Positions 22,875 through 28,855 of a DNA stretch of 28,855 nucleotides are shown in pieces. The notes beneath the pieces were generated by a model that saw only the letters and a list, made by a program, of their open reading frames with translations, had not been told where the DNA came from and searched no databases. The stretch is from a bacterium (GTDB lineage Bacteria > Patescibacteriota > Minisyncoccia > Phycocordibacterales > Phycocordibacteraceae): positions 1 through 28,855 of the forward strand of contig JAJXVZ010000005.1 of assembly GCA_021781865.1 (NCBI GenBank), in the 5' to 3' direction. Each line of letters starts with the position of its first letter. Positions within the stretch are counted from its first letter, which is position 1. Position numbers and translations under genes: made by a program.

Positions 22875-23562
22875 ATGGAAACCAAGAAAGACACTTTTTC
22901 ACTCAGGAATTTATTTGGACGTGAGCGAGCGTATTCGCTTATAATAGGACTTTTTTTGCTTAGCGTTGCCTTCATTCTAGAGCACTTCGCTGATATGTAT
23001 GAACTTGTGTATTCAATGCGGCCAACCACCACCCACGTAGGCGATCTTCTTCTCGACAATCTCCCAGTTATTAACTTGAACATAATTATCATCGAAGGCG
23101 CACTTCTGTGCATTGTTTTCGGAGCAGTATTCGTGTTATTGAATCCGCGCTACGTCCTTTTTACGCTTAAATCGCTCGCACTTATAATTGCGACTCGAGC
23201 GTTTTTTTGTTTCCCTCACACACGTTGGTATTTATCCAGGCAACGTAAACCCTGGTTCTGGATTTCTTGATGGCATCTACTCCTATCTCAATCTCCAGAC
23301 AGGATTTTTCTTCTCAGGACATACGGCTTTGCCGTTTCTTATGGCGCTTATTTTCTGGAGAAAATTTTATACACGCATCGTGTTCTTTTTGTTGTCATTT
23401 ATTTTTGGCGTCTCAGTACTGTTGGCGCATGTTCATTATTCAATAGACGTATTCGCGGCTCCTTTCATGGCGTATGGCATCTTTAATATTGCTCGTCATC
23501 TCTTCCCACGAGATTACGAGCTTATCGAAACTGAACCTCTCCATAATAGGAAACACGCGTAA
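22875..23562 (+). pseudogene. PAP2-superfamily membrane phosphatase, interrupted by a frameshift
   Basis: Two overlapping frames together encode one PAP2-like protein. The first (from ATG 22875, METKKDTFSL) gives the N-terminal spans up to LALIIATRAFF; the second continues VSLTHVGIYPGN, then GFFFSGHTALPF (the catalytic SGH motif) and HVHYSIDVFAAP (HYxxD motif) to the stop at 23560-23562. They join at a run of seven T residues (23202-23208): with six, the reading is continuous. The order of motifs resembles sphingomyelin-synthase-like PAP2 proteins. It may be a real one-base insertion, a sequencing error, or slippage at a homopolymer. As written, the catalytic motifs are out of frame with the start. 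Confidence 0.75.
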
Positions 23563-23658
23563 CGTTGCGTTTCTACACCTTGGCGATATAATTTGCTTCG
23601 GATAGCTTGAAGTTGCTATCAGGGAATTCCCTAAGTCATAAAACAAGGAGTCAAATTT

Positions 23659-23853
23659 ATGCGTCGTGTCATGAATAATGTAGGTGATGATGAAAAAGAG
23701 GAAGGGCGCATTATTGTAGACACTGTTCCCGAGATGAGGAGCCCTCGGATGGTACACGCGTATGATCAATACGCTCTTGATTCCTACTTCATGTCAGGAA
23801 TGAGTTCGGTAGAAGAGCTCGCATGCAGTTTCAAATGGTCCGGGAAAAAATAG
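23659..23853 (+). CDS. small SD-led hypothetical protein
   Basis: A 64-aa hydrophilic product (MRRVMNNVGDDEKEEGRIIVD through FKWSGKK). No family is recognised. Support for being real: AAGGAG 8 nt before the ATG, an AT-rich promoter-like region upstream, and a proper terminator 28 nt after the stop. The segment EMRSPRMVHAYDQYALDSYFMSGMSSVEELA is Met/Tyr-rich and probably helical. A 12-bp palindrome AGGGAATTCCCT (about 23620-23631) lies between possible -35 (TTGCTA) and -10 (TCATAA) boxes and could be an operator. Single-gene transcript. Confidence 0.6.
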   Translation: MRRVMNNVGDDEKEEGRIIVDTVPEMRSPRMVHAYDQYALDSYFMSGMSSVEELACSFKWSGKK

Positions 23854-23881
23854 GCGTAACAAAATAAAGACAAATCTTATT

Positions 23882-23915
23882 AAAAGAGCGTCCATTCATG
23901 GCGCTCTTTTTATAA
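23882..23915 (+). terminator. rho-independent terminator
   Basis: AAAAGAGCG (23882-23890) pairs with CGCTCTTTT (23902-23910), with an inner CCAT/ATGG extension, and the T run continues into TATAAT. It ends the transcript of the small gene at 23659-23853. Confidence 0.85.
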
Positions 23916-23952
23916 TAAATTCGCACACGTTTTGTGTGAATATTTTAAGTCA

Positions 23953-24444
23953 CTACCACCGACCAAGAGATAATATGTTTCGTCTTTTAAACCAAGCATC
24001 GATGCTGAAGTGTCTCCAACATTTCCCAACCCAGATGGCTATGAAAAGAATCGCATATATAATAGCCGCGCCAATATCAGTGGAACCAGCCATGTACGGC
24101 CCCCCGAATCCCTCAGCGGTAGACCAAATGACGAGTGTCATCGCAATACCGCCCATCATCGCGATCTTGGTAAAAAGACCAAAAATAAGACCAACAGCAA
24201 TAGCAGTTTCAGCGATTGCTACAATAACCCCAAAGAAATGTGGATCGACGGAAACACCATGTATCCAGAGGTTAATCCAGCCTTGCACAAGCGTGGGCTG
24301 ACCCTGTGCTCCTTGCGTTAAATAATCAATGAAGTTATTAAGGAATGTCGGTTGCCATTTGAAATATGCATCGATAGCCCAAACGCCACCGAAAACAATA
24401 CGAAGCAGAGCGAATGATTTGTCCTCGTTGCTATTGAGGTCCAT
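23953..24444 (-). CDS. DoxX-like (DoxD/TQO subunit type) membrane protein
   Basis: A 163-aa protein with four predicted spans: ALLRIVFGGVWAIDAYFKW, HFFGVIVAIAETAIAVGLIFGLF, KIAMMGGIAMTLVIWSTA and IGAAIIYAILFIAIWVG. The LLRIxxGxxWxxxAYxKW start and the GLFTKIAMMGG loop are typical of DoxX/DoxD family proteins, which include thiosulfate:quinone oxidoreductase subunits and redox-linked membrane proteins; the biochemical role of most members is unknown. The promoter in front carries an 18-bp perfect palindrome, so the gene is probably regulated as a single unit. It converges with the small gene and its terminator at 23882. Confidence 0.85.
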   Translation of the reverse strand: MDLNSNEDKSFALLRIVFGGVWAIDAYFKWQPTFLNNFIDYLTQGAQGQPTLVQGWINLWIHGVSVDPHFFGVIVAIAETAIAVGLIFGLFTKIAMMGGIAMTLVIWSTAEGFGGPYMAGSTDIGAAIIYAILFIAIWVGKCWRHFSIDAWFKRRNILSLGRW

Positions 24445-24454
24445 ATGCTTACAT

Positions 24455-24483
24455 AGAATAATTTCTTTACTTAATTAAGTAAA
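24455..24483 (-). promoter_or_regulatory. doxX-like promoter with 18-bp perfect palindrome
   Basis: TTTACTTAATTAAGTAAA (24466-24483) is a perfect palindrome. On the minus strand its outer TTTACT (24483-24478) acts as a -35, 17 nt before TATTCT (24460-24455), so a bound regulator would block the promoter. The half-site equals that at 8614-8633, with a 6-nt rather than 4-nt centre. Confidence 0.6.
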
Positions 24484-24513
24484 ATGTCTTATCCACATTT
24501 ATGTAGTAAAAAT

Positions 24514-25374
24514 CTAGGGGAAATCTTTTTTGAAGATGGCAGTAGTAATAGGCGCGTTTAGGGCGCTTAGCGTAAAAAGCCGATCAAGTGACTGTTTCCC
24601 ACTGTAGAAGTCACCACGAGCGCTTTTATAACCAGCTTTTTTCACAAGTGAAATAATGGTCGGGTTGTATTGGCCGAACGGGTATGCAAATTCGTTAATC
24701 GGTACATTAAGTTCCCGCTCAAGTAATAGTTTGCTTCCATCTATCTCATTCCAGAGCGTGGAGGTACTTGTGATGCGTGTTAAAAATGGATGTGAACGCG
24801 TGTGATCACCAATCGTCATGCCGCTAGCCACAAGCTCGCGCAAATTATCCCATGTGAGGCCTCCACGATAACCAACTTCATTTGTGAATACGAAAAATGT
24901 TGCTGGATAGTGGTATTTTTCAAGAATTGGGAAAGCGTAAGTAAATTGATCGCTCCATCCGTCGTCAAAGGAGAGAATAACTGGCTTGTGTGGAAGCGGT
25001 GTGCCACTCATGAAGTACGCTTCAAGATTATTAAATCGTACAACATGATATCCAGCCTTCTCGAGGTAGTCCATTTCAGTATTGAAAATTTCGGGCGTGA
25101 CCGCAATAGCACGTACAGCCGCGTTATCGCTTGGGTAACTTGGGCGAACGATATGATACACAAGAATAGGTAGCCATATTCCTCTGGATGAGGAGTTAGT
25201 TAAAAATGATTGTGGAGTTGATGTAGTGATTCGCGCATAAAAAGTAGAATCTTCTGTGGGGATATCTGGCAAGAGCGTGGGCGATTTTGGGAAATGTTGC
25301 AGAAAAAGAAATAACCCACCCATTGCAATAATAAATGCGATAACAGCAAGTATTGGAGGAAGACGATATTGCAT
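24514..25374 (-). CDS. NodB-type polysaccharide deacetylase, membrane anchored
   Basis: A 286-aa exported or anchored carbohydrate esterase 4 enzyme. One N-terminal span (ILAVIAFIIAMGGLFLFL, 8-25), a short linker, then the NodB domain: SFDDG (135-139, catalytic base Asp and metal Asp), DHTRSHP (190-196, the two metal His), and FAYPFGQYN (motif 3). All metal ligands are present, so it should be active, removing N- or O-acetyl groups from cell-wall or surface glycan outside the membrane. LPILVYHIV near residue 70 is the usual lead-in of this subfamily. ATG 25374 is preceded by AT-rich sequence without a clear SD. Confidence 0.93.
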   Translation of the reverse strand: MQYRLPPILAVIAFIIAMGGLFLFLQHFPKSPTLLPDIPTEDSTFYARITTSTPQSFLTNSSSRGIWLPILVYHIVRPSYPSDNAAVRAIAVTPEIFNTEMDYLEKAGYHVVRFNNLEAYFMSGTPLPHKPVILSFDDGWSDQFTYAFPILEKYHYPATFFVFTNEVGYRGGLTWDNLRELVASGMTIGDHTRSHPFLTRITSTSTLWNEIDGSKLLLERELNVPINEFAYPFGQYNPTIISLVKKAGYKSARGDFYSGKQSLDRLFTLSALNAPITTAIFKKDFP

Positions 25375-25524
25375 TAGGGTTCATATTACAGCACCCCAAA
25401 CAAGAGCAGATTCAGTCATAAGTGCTTGATGGAGTCAATGTCACTAATGCCGAGCACTCTTTTAGTTGAATCTAGCCAGGAGAGCCCTCAAATGTTTGAA
25501 ATATTTTTTGGAGCTTGTCAATTT

Positions 25525-25578
25525 TTGACATTAATTTGATAATTGTTATCATTTAATTTAGGCATGACTTTATCATGC
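25525..25578 (+). promoter_or_regulatory. promoter with Fur-like inverted repeat, followed by a second inverted repeat
   Basis: TTGACA (25525-25530) and TATCAT (25547-25552) are 16 nt apart. The 15-bp inverted repeat TGATAATTGTTATCA (25537-25551) fills the spacer and most of the -10; its GATAAT/ATTATC-like half-sites recall Fur-family boxes, which is only a resemblance. Just beyond the start, GCATGA-CTTTA-TCATGC (25562-25578) is another inverted repeat that may act as operator or leader hairpin. Confidence 0.6.
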
Positions 25579-25615
25579 TATGTTCTCAACCACTAATTAT
25601 AGGAGAATAGTGTCA

Positions 25616-25918
25616 ATGTCGGAAGTCATCAGTATTACTGAATTCAAAAAAGCACAGATAAAGATCCATAAAATGGGCGTTAATTTCAGGAGATATATCC
25701 TGAATATGCCATCAAAAGAGTCTAAGAGGTTGCTCATCTCTCTCGCCATGCAACCAGGCGGTGAGGACGGTAATTTCCTAACAGACGGAAGAGAAAACGT
25801 CATGATAATCAGTGGATGGACCGTCATCATTCTCTGGTACGATGATCAGTCAAAGAATAAAGAAGAAGACGATTCGGGCTGGGTGCTCCTTGCCACAGAG
25901 AGAAGCTCAGTCGTGTAA
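25616..25918 (+). CDS. small hypothetical protein under a regulated promoter
   Basis: A 100-aa protein I do not recognise. It is mixed helical and beta (MSEVISITEFKKAQIKIHK; ESKRLLISLAMQPGG; NVMIISGWTVIILWYDD) with an acidic linker SKNKEEDDSGWVLLATE. No signal peptide; the hydrophobic stretch VMIISGWTVIILW is more likely a core strand pair than a span. AGGAG lies 10 nt before ATG 25616 and 4 nt before an in-frame GTG at 25610, so the protein may start two codons earlier (MSMSEV). Single-gene unit with own promoter and terminator. Confidence 0.65.
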   Translation: MSEVISITEFKKAQIKIHKMGVNFRRYILNMPSKESKRLLISLAMQPGGEDGNFLTDGRENVMIISGWTVIILWYDDQSKNKEEDDSGWVLLATERSSVV

Positions 25919-25920
25919 TC

Positions 25921-25982
25921 TCCCCCTCCGAATTCCCCGTACTTTATAATAGACGTGGTGGGGATTCGGGGGGTTTCCTTTT
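25921..25982 (+). terminator. rho-independent terminator
   Basis: 25922-25938 pairs with 25960-25973 (CCCC, TCCG and CCC blocks with GGGGATTCGGGGGG; one bulged T) around a 21-nt loop, then TTTCCTTTT. It starts 3 nt after the stop of the preceding gene. Confidence 0.75.
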
Positions 25983-26143
25983 ATCAAAGAACTTGGACAT
26001 CGCCACCTTGTGTTTAATTGTGTTACTTCAGAAATAAATGACAAAATGATCGTTACTTCTCCACACAATCTTTCTTCTACCATTTCTTCTCATTGTTGAC
26101 TTCATAGAAATTTCACACATTAGTCGATCAACGAGTATTTTTG

Positions 26144-26896
26144 ATGCTATCGTATCTGGTAACCCACATTCCGATGATACCTTCACATATCTATCTAAAG
26201 AAACTTGGTAAGCAGAACGGATACACCGCCTGGCTGGTGAACGGTGCAGCAGTTCGAAAAGAACTCGATGAGAATTTCGTCGAGTATGATTATCACGGGC
26301 ATTTTCGTTTTATTCCAGAAAGGGAATTTTGGATCGATGATGAGATGTCGGTAAAAGAATACGGTCTGTATCTCAGACGTCTTCTCAAGGAAACCTCTTT
26401 TCTTAAGGAAGGGATGAGCGTAGCGGATGCGGCTCGCCGAGCGGATGCCTTTGAAGAAACATTGCGACAAAATGGAAAGCGCGTACAAAATATCCTTGCT
26501 TCTCAAAACCAGGAAGTGTTTCGGCGCACTCTTAAAAAGAAAAAGATTGAAGAATACAGCGGAGTAGTAGCGGTCTGGCTCGTTGATGGTCCACTTGTCA
26601 GAAGCGTGTATTTTCTTGGGTACGCTGAGGGAGGGCATGACGTTGTGTACCCTTGGATTCCTCAAAATGAAATATGGCTCGAAGAATCCCTTAAGCCTGA
26701 AGAACGTGCTTTTATCGTGTTACACGAATTGCATGAACGATACCTCATGCTTTCAGAGAATATGCCCTATCCGGACGCGCACCGCGGGGCGACCATAATC
26801 GAGGATCGTTATCGAGAAGATAGGAGAGGTCTTGAGGAACGTATTCGTGAGGAAATAAAAAAGAACAATACAGTATCAATAATACAAACTGCGTAA
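26144..26896 (+). CDS. two-copy HELHE-domain protein, one copy decayed
   Basis: A 250-aa protein made of two aligned copies of one domain. Copy 1: WLVNGAAVRK, FIPEREFWIDDE, RRLLKE, GMSVADAARRA. Copy 2: WLVDGPLVRS, WIPQNEIWLEES, LHELHER, MPYPDAHRGA. The ~36-residue tails align without gaps. Copy 2 keeps the His-rich HELHE...DAH motif, which looks like a metal site; copy 1 has lost all three His. From memory, single-copy proteins with this pattern occur in CPR and archaeal genomes as uncharacterised proteins, possibly metallopeptidase-like; the reaction is unknown. A TTG at 26141 and ATG 26174 are alternative starts. Cytoplasmic, no span. TTGACT-17-ATTAGT upstream (26095-26123) is a weak promoter. 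Confidence 0.7.
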   Translation: MLSYLVTHIPMIPSHIYLKKLGKQNGYTAWLVNGAAVRKELDENFVEYDYHGHFRFIPEREFWIDDEMSVKEYGLYLRRLLKETSFLKEGMSVADAARRADAFEETLRQNGKRVQNILASQNQEVFRRTLKKKKIEEYSGVVAVWLVDGPLVRSVYFLGYAEGGHDVVYPWIPQNEIWLEESLKPEERAFIVLHELHERYLMLSENMPYPDAHRGATIIEDRYREDRRGLEERIREEIKKNNTVSIIQTA

Positions 26897-26952
26897 ACAC
26901 CTTATACAGTACATGTACACCGCAACCGTGAGGATGTATGCTCTGAAATACC

Positions 26953-27681
26953 GTGGCAAAATTTAAAAATACCGCTGATAGCCCACCTGGTATCCAGCAT
27001 GGAGAAGATATAGTTGTGAATGGGGTTACCTATAAAAGGCTTCCCATAAAAATGCCTCGGCTAATTCAATTTGGTGAAAACCTTGAAGCCGTCATTAATG
27101 AATTTGTAAAATCTCATTATCACGAAGGAGATTGGGTTGTCATTTCGGAAAAAGTCTTTTCTGTATCACAAAATCTCGTCAGGCATATTTCAACAGTTAA
27201 AATTGGATGGCTCGCTCGGTTTATCACGCTTGGTGTTAAGAAACACAAAAACATGACGGCGTGGTCGCGTCCGGAAAAGATGCAAGTCGCTATTGAGATC
27301 GTTGGCGCGCCACGAATCATTCTTGCTGCTGCTGTAGGAAGTATTGGGAAATTGTTTGGCAAGCGCGGGTTATTCTGGACAATAGCTGGTCATCGCATTT
27401 CAGAAATTGATGGTTTTATCCCTGAAGACATGTATCCATATACTGAATGGGGAGTTTTGCCACCACCAGCCCCGCAAAGTGATTGCGAGCGAATTGAAAA
27501 AGAAACAGGCATTCCTGCAGTAGTCGCGGACGCGAATTACATCGACGTGCAAGTTCTAGGTGTTAGTAAAGGTGTTGGGCTCGACAAGGAAACAGTGCGT
27601 CAGATTATTCTCGATAATCCCCTTGGTCAGGGGGATAAGTTAACGCCGTTTGTCCTTGTGCGTAAAGTACTGCACCTATGA
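26953..27681 (+). CDS. coenzyme F420-0:L-glutamate ligase (CofE/FbiB)-like protein
   Basis: A 242-aa protein of the F420 ligase family. Support: VISEKVFSVSQN (the SEKxxS segment that in CofE follows the GTP/metal region), RIILAAAVGSIGKLFGKRGLFWTIAGHRISEIDG, and GIPAVVADANYIDVQVLGVSKGV, matching the conserved DxNxLxxxVLG part of the family. True CofE adds glutamate to F420-0 using GTP. F420 biosynthesis is not expected in CPR bacteria, so it may ligate an amino acid to another acid. The start is GTG 26953. The stop overlaps the next gene as ATGA, so it is coupled to the methyltransferase and both probably serve one pathway. Confidence 0.78.
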   Translation: MAKFKNTADSPPGIQHGEDIVVNGVTYKRLPIKMPRLIQFGENLEAVINEFVKSHYHEGDWVVISEKVFSVSQNLVRHISTVKIGWLARFITLGVKKHKNMTAWSRPEKMQVAIEIVGAPRIILAAAVGSIGKLFGKRGLFWTIAGHRISEIDGFIPEDMYPYTEWGVLPPPAPQSDCERIEKETGIPAVVADANYIDVQVLGVSKGVGLDKETVRQIILDNPLGQGDKLTPFVLVRKVLHL

Positions 27682-28466
27682 CGTTTCGATCTTGGGTCAA
27701 GCGGCACGTTCCCTGGTGGATACATTATTCTTATCGAAAGATCTATTATGCACCAAAGGATGTCCCCATGGCATTCAGATTCATTTTCCACAATACAAAA
27801 TCGTCGACGACAGTCTGGGAACGTTTGTGGCTGATTTGGCAGTTTTACGTGATTTCGTATCATGTTGATTGCCCGCATACAGAACACGAATTGATTAATA
27901 TTACTCGTCACATTTTGGATCTCGACAGTGCAATTCACGGTGTCCTCATCGAGGCGGGTGCATTTCACGGTGGGAGCACTGCTAAATTAAGCCTAGTCGC
28001 GAAACTATGTGGGCGCGAGCTTAACGTTTTCGATTCTTTCGAGGGTATGCCGGAGAATGTCGAGGAGCATGGAAAGAGTATTTACGGACGTGAACATCAT
28101 TTTCCCAAAGGGAGTCATGCTGTTGGACTTGAGGAGGTACGAAATAATGTTGTACGATATGGAGATATTTCTTACGTTCGGTTTCATAAAGGATTTTTTG
28201 ATGTGACTATGCCGAAATTCAAAAGTCCTGTTGCGGTTGCGTGTATAAATGTCGATCTAGTGCAATCGACTAAAGATTGTTTACGCTTTATTTATCCGCT
28301 CATTGTTTCTGGCGGCTTCATTTTTTCGCAGGACGGACATTTCCCGTGGATCATAAAGCTTCTTCGCGATGAGCGTTTTTGGAACGATGAGATGCATGTC
28401 AGAAAGCCTGTTATGCACGGTCTCGGCACATCGAAATTTGTAAAGATTATGCCGTCAAATCATTAA
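27678..28466 (+). CDS. TylF/MycF-like class I methyltransferase
   Basis: A 262-aa SAM-dependent O-methyltransferase-like protein. VLIEAGAFHGGSTAKLS (89-105) is motif I, NVFDSFEGMPE (116-126) the TylF acidic motif, and INVDLVQSTKDCLRFIYPLI (190-209) with SGGFIFSQDG (211-220) corresponds to the TylF DxDLYxST / GGxxxxDD region. In MycF the Asp residues here bind Mg2+; in this protein the first Asp of each pair is replaced (NVD, QD), so metal use may differ. Family members methylate sugar hydroxyls. It overlaps the CofE-like gene by 4 bp and is followed by a PLP enzyme, suggesting a small modification pathway. Confidence 0.8.
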   Translation: MTFRSWVKRHVPWWIHYSYRKIYYAPKDVPMAFRFIFHNTKSSTTVWERLWLIWQFYVISYHVDCPHTEHELINITRHILDLDSAIHGVLIEAGAFHGGSTAKLSLVAKLCGRELNVFDSFEGMPENVEEHGKSIYGREHHFPKGSHAVGLEEVRNNVVRYGDISYVRFHKGFFDVTMPKFKSPVAVACINVDLVQSTKDCLRFIYPLIVSGGFIFSQDGHFPWIIKLLRDERFWNDEMHVRKPVMHGLGTSKFVKIMPSNH

Positions 28467-28496
28467 CGTGGTGTTACTACAAACCGTGTATAGAGA

Positions 28497-28502
28497 TATA
28501 AT
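28497..28502 (+). promoter_or_regulatory. candidate -10 box for the PLP-enzyme gene
   Basis: TATAAT ends 18 nt before the ATG. The hexamer 17 nt upstream (TTACTA, 28474-28479) is a poor -35. The gene may instead be read through from the upstream pair, since only 54 nt separate them. Confidence 0.4.
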
Positions 28503-28520
28503 GATAACGAAGAATAATCC

Positions 28521-28855
28521 ATGAGACATTTTAATGAATTAGAAAAAAGTAATATGCGGGAACGGCTTCTTGACATCCTAGATCACGGGTTACCACCACT
28601 TATTGAATTACCGGTACCAGACACGATAGAAATGGAATCTTGGTTTCAAAAATCAAAAATCAAAGAAATTCTATCGGTATATGCTTTCGAGGGCGGTAAA
28701 ATTAGGGCAGCAAATGGGAAATTACCGGCGGTACTCAAAACGTGGCTCATAGAAGAAAAGGAGGGGAAATTTGATAATCGGCCCATCGTCATTGGTCCGA
28801 CATCGGGGAATTGGGGTATGATTTCTGGTCTCGTCGCTCCACTTTTTAATGTGGC
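28521..28855 (+). CDS. fold-type II PLP-dependent enzyme (cysteine synthase-like), 3' truncated
   Basis: The first 111 codons of a larger gene cut by the window end. The segment PPLIELPVPDTI followed by GGKIRAANGKLPAVLKTWL and VIGPTSGNWGMISGLVAPLFNV corresponds to the N-terminal part of cysteine synthase, threonine synthase and related enzymes, where the PLP-phosphate/substrate loop is TSGNTG; here it is TSGNWG. The usual NPTGSFKxR lysine motif is not recognisable, and the lysine in VLKTWL is the best candidate for the Schiff base. So it is a divergent member whose reaction cannot be named. Start ATG 28521 has no SD. Confidence 0.6.
   Translation, partial: MRHFNELEKSNMRERLLDILDHGLPPLIELPVPDTIEMESWFQKSKIKEILSVYAFEGGKIRAANGKLPAVLKTWLIEEKEGKFDNRPIVIGPTSGNWGMISGLVAPLFNV

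Noticed and set aside
1..28855. CRISPR array or cas genes
   Set aside because: No regularly spaced direct repeats and no Cas motifs were seen on either strand.

Overview
The window looks like a chromosomal segment from a Patescibacteria (Candidate Phyla Radiation) bacterium, most likely a Parcubacteria-type lineage. That placement is inferred from gene style: a short ValS, a TsaD with an extra insert, CPR-type serine recombinase, F420-0:glutamate ligase-like and GH130 proteins, many tiny membrane proteins, and operons packed with 3-15 bp gaps or 4-bp overlaps. TGA acts as a normal stop, so the standard bacterial code applies.

Layout. (1) 1-322: the end of a small membrane protein gene and tRNA-Phe. 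(2) 7755-488, minus strand: one long operon running tRNA-Val, rlmB, a rRNA-type methyltransferase, a DHH phosphoesterase, tsaD, valS, a PrsW-like protease and hsp20, mostly translation and RNA-modification functions. (3) 7756-8660: a candidate ~98-nt small RNA with an exposed anti-Shine-Dalgarno segment, then an unrecognised gene with a strong promoter and operator-like palindrome. (4) ~8840-12957: accessory DNA holding a terminase-small-subunit-like protein, two secreted or membrane proteins behind a long structured 5' leader, and a large serine recombinase whose 3' end runs into tRNA-Glu. (5) 12991-18211: divergently transcribed tRNA-Glu and tRNA-Ser, a Gly-rich RRM protein, a GlcD-type flavoprotein with a 30-aa membrane peptide, and a Pif1-like helicase. 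(6) 21778-17465, minus strand: a four-gene operon with three GH130 glycoside-phosphorylase-like domains and a HAD phosphatase/phosphomannomutase-like enzyme. (7) 21889-25374: VIT1-like transporter, cold-shock protein, frameshifted PAP2 protein, small SD-led ORF, DoxX protein and NodB deacetylase, mainly envelope functions. (8) 25525-28855, plus strand: a small regulated gene, a protein made of one intact and one decayed copy of an HELHE domain, and a cluster of a CofE-like ligase, a TylF-like methyltransferase and a fold-type II PLP enzyme cut by the window edge.

The most promising undescribed elements are the structured leader at 10943-11109 (two GNRA hairpins in a junction, with one junction strand perfectly complementary to the 8 nt before the start codon) and the small RNA candidate at 7893-7990. 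All calls come from reading the sequence; no database search was possible.
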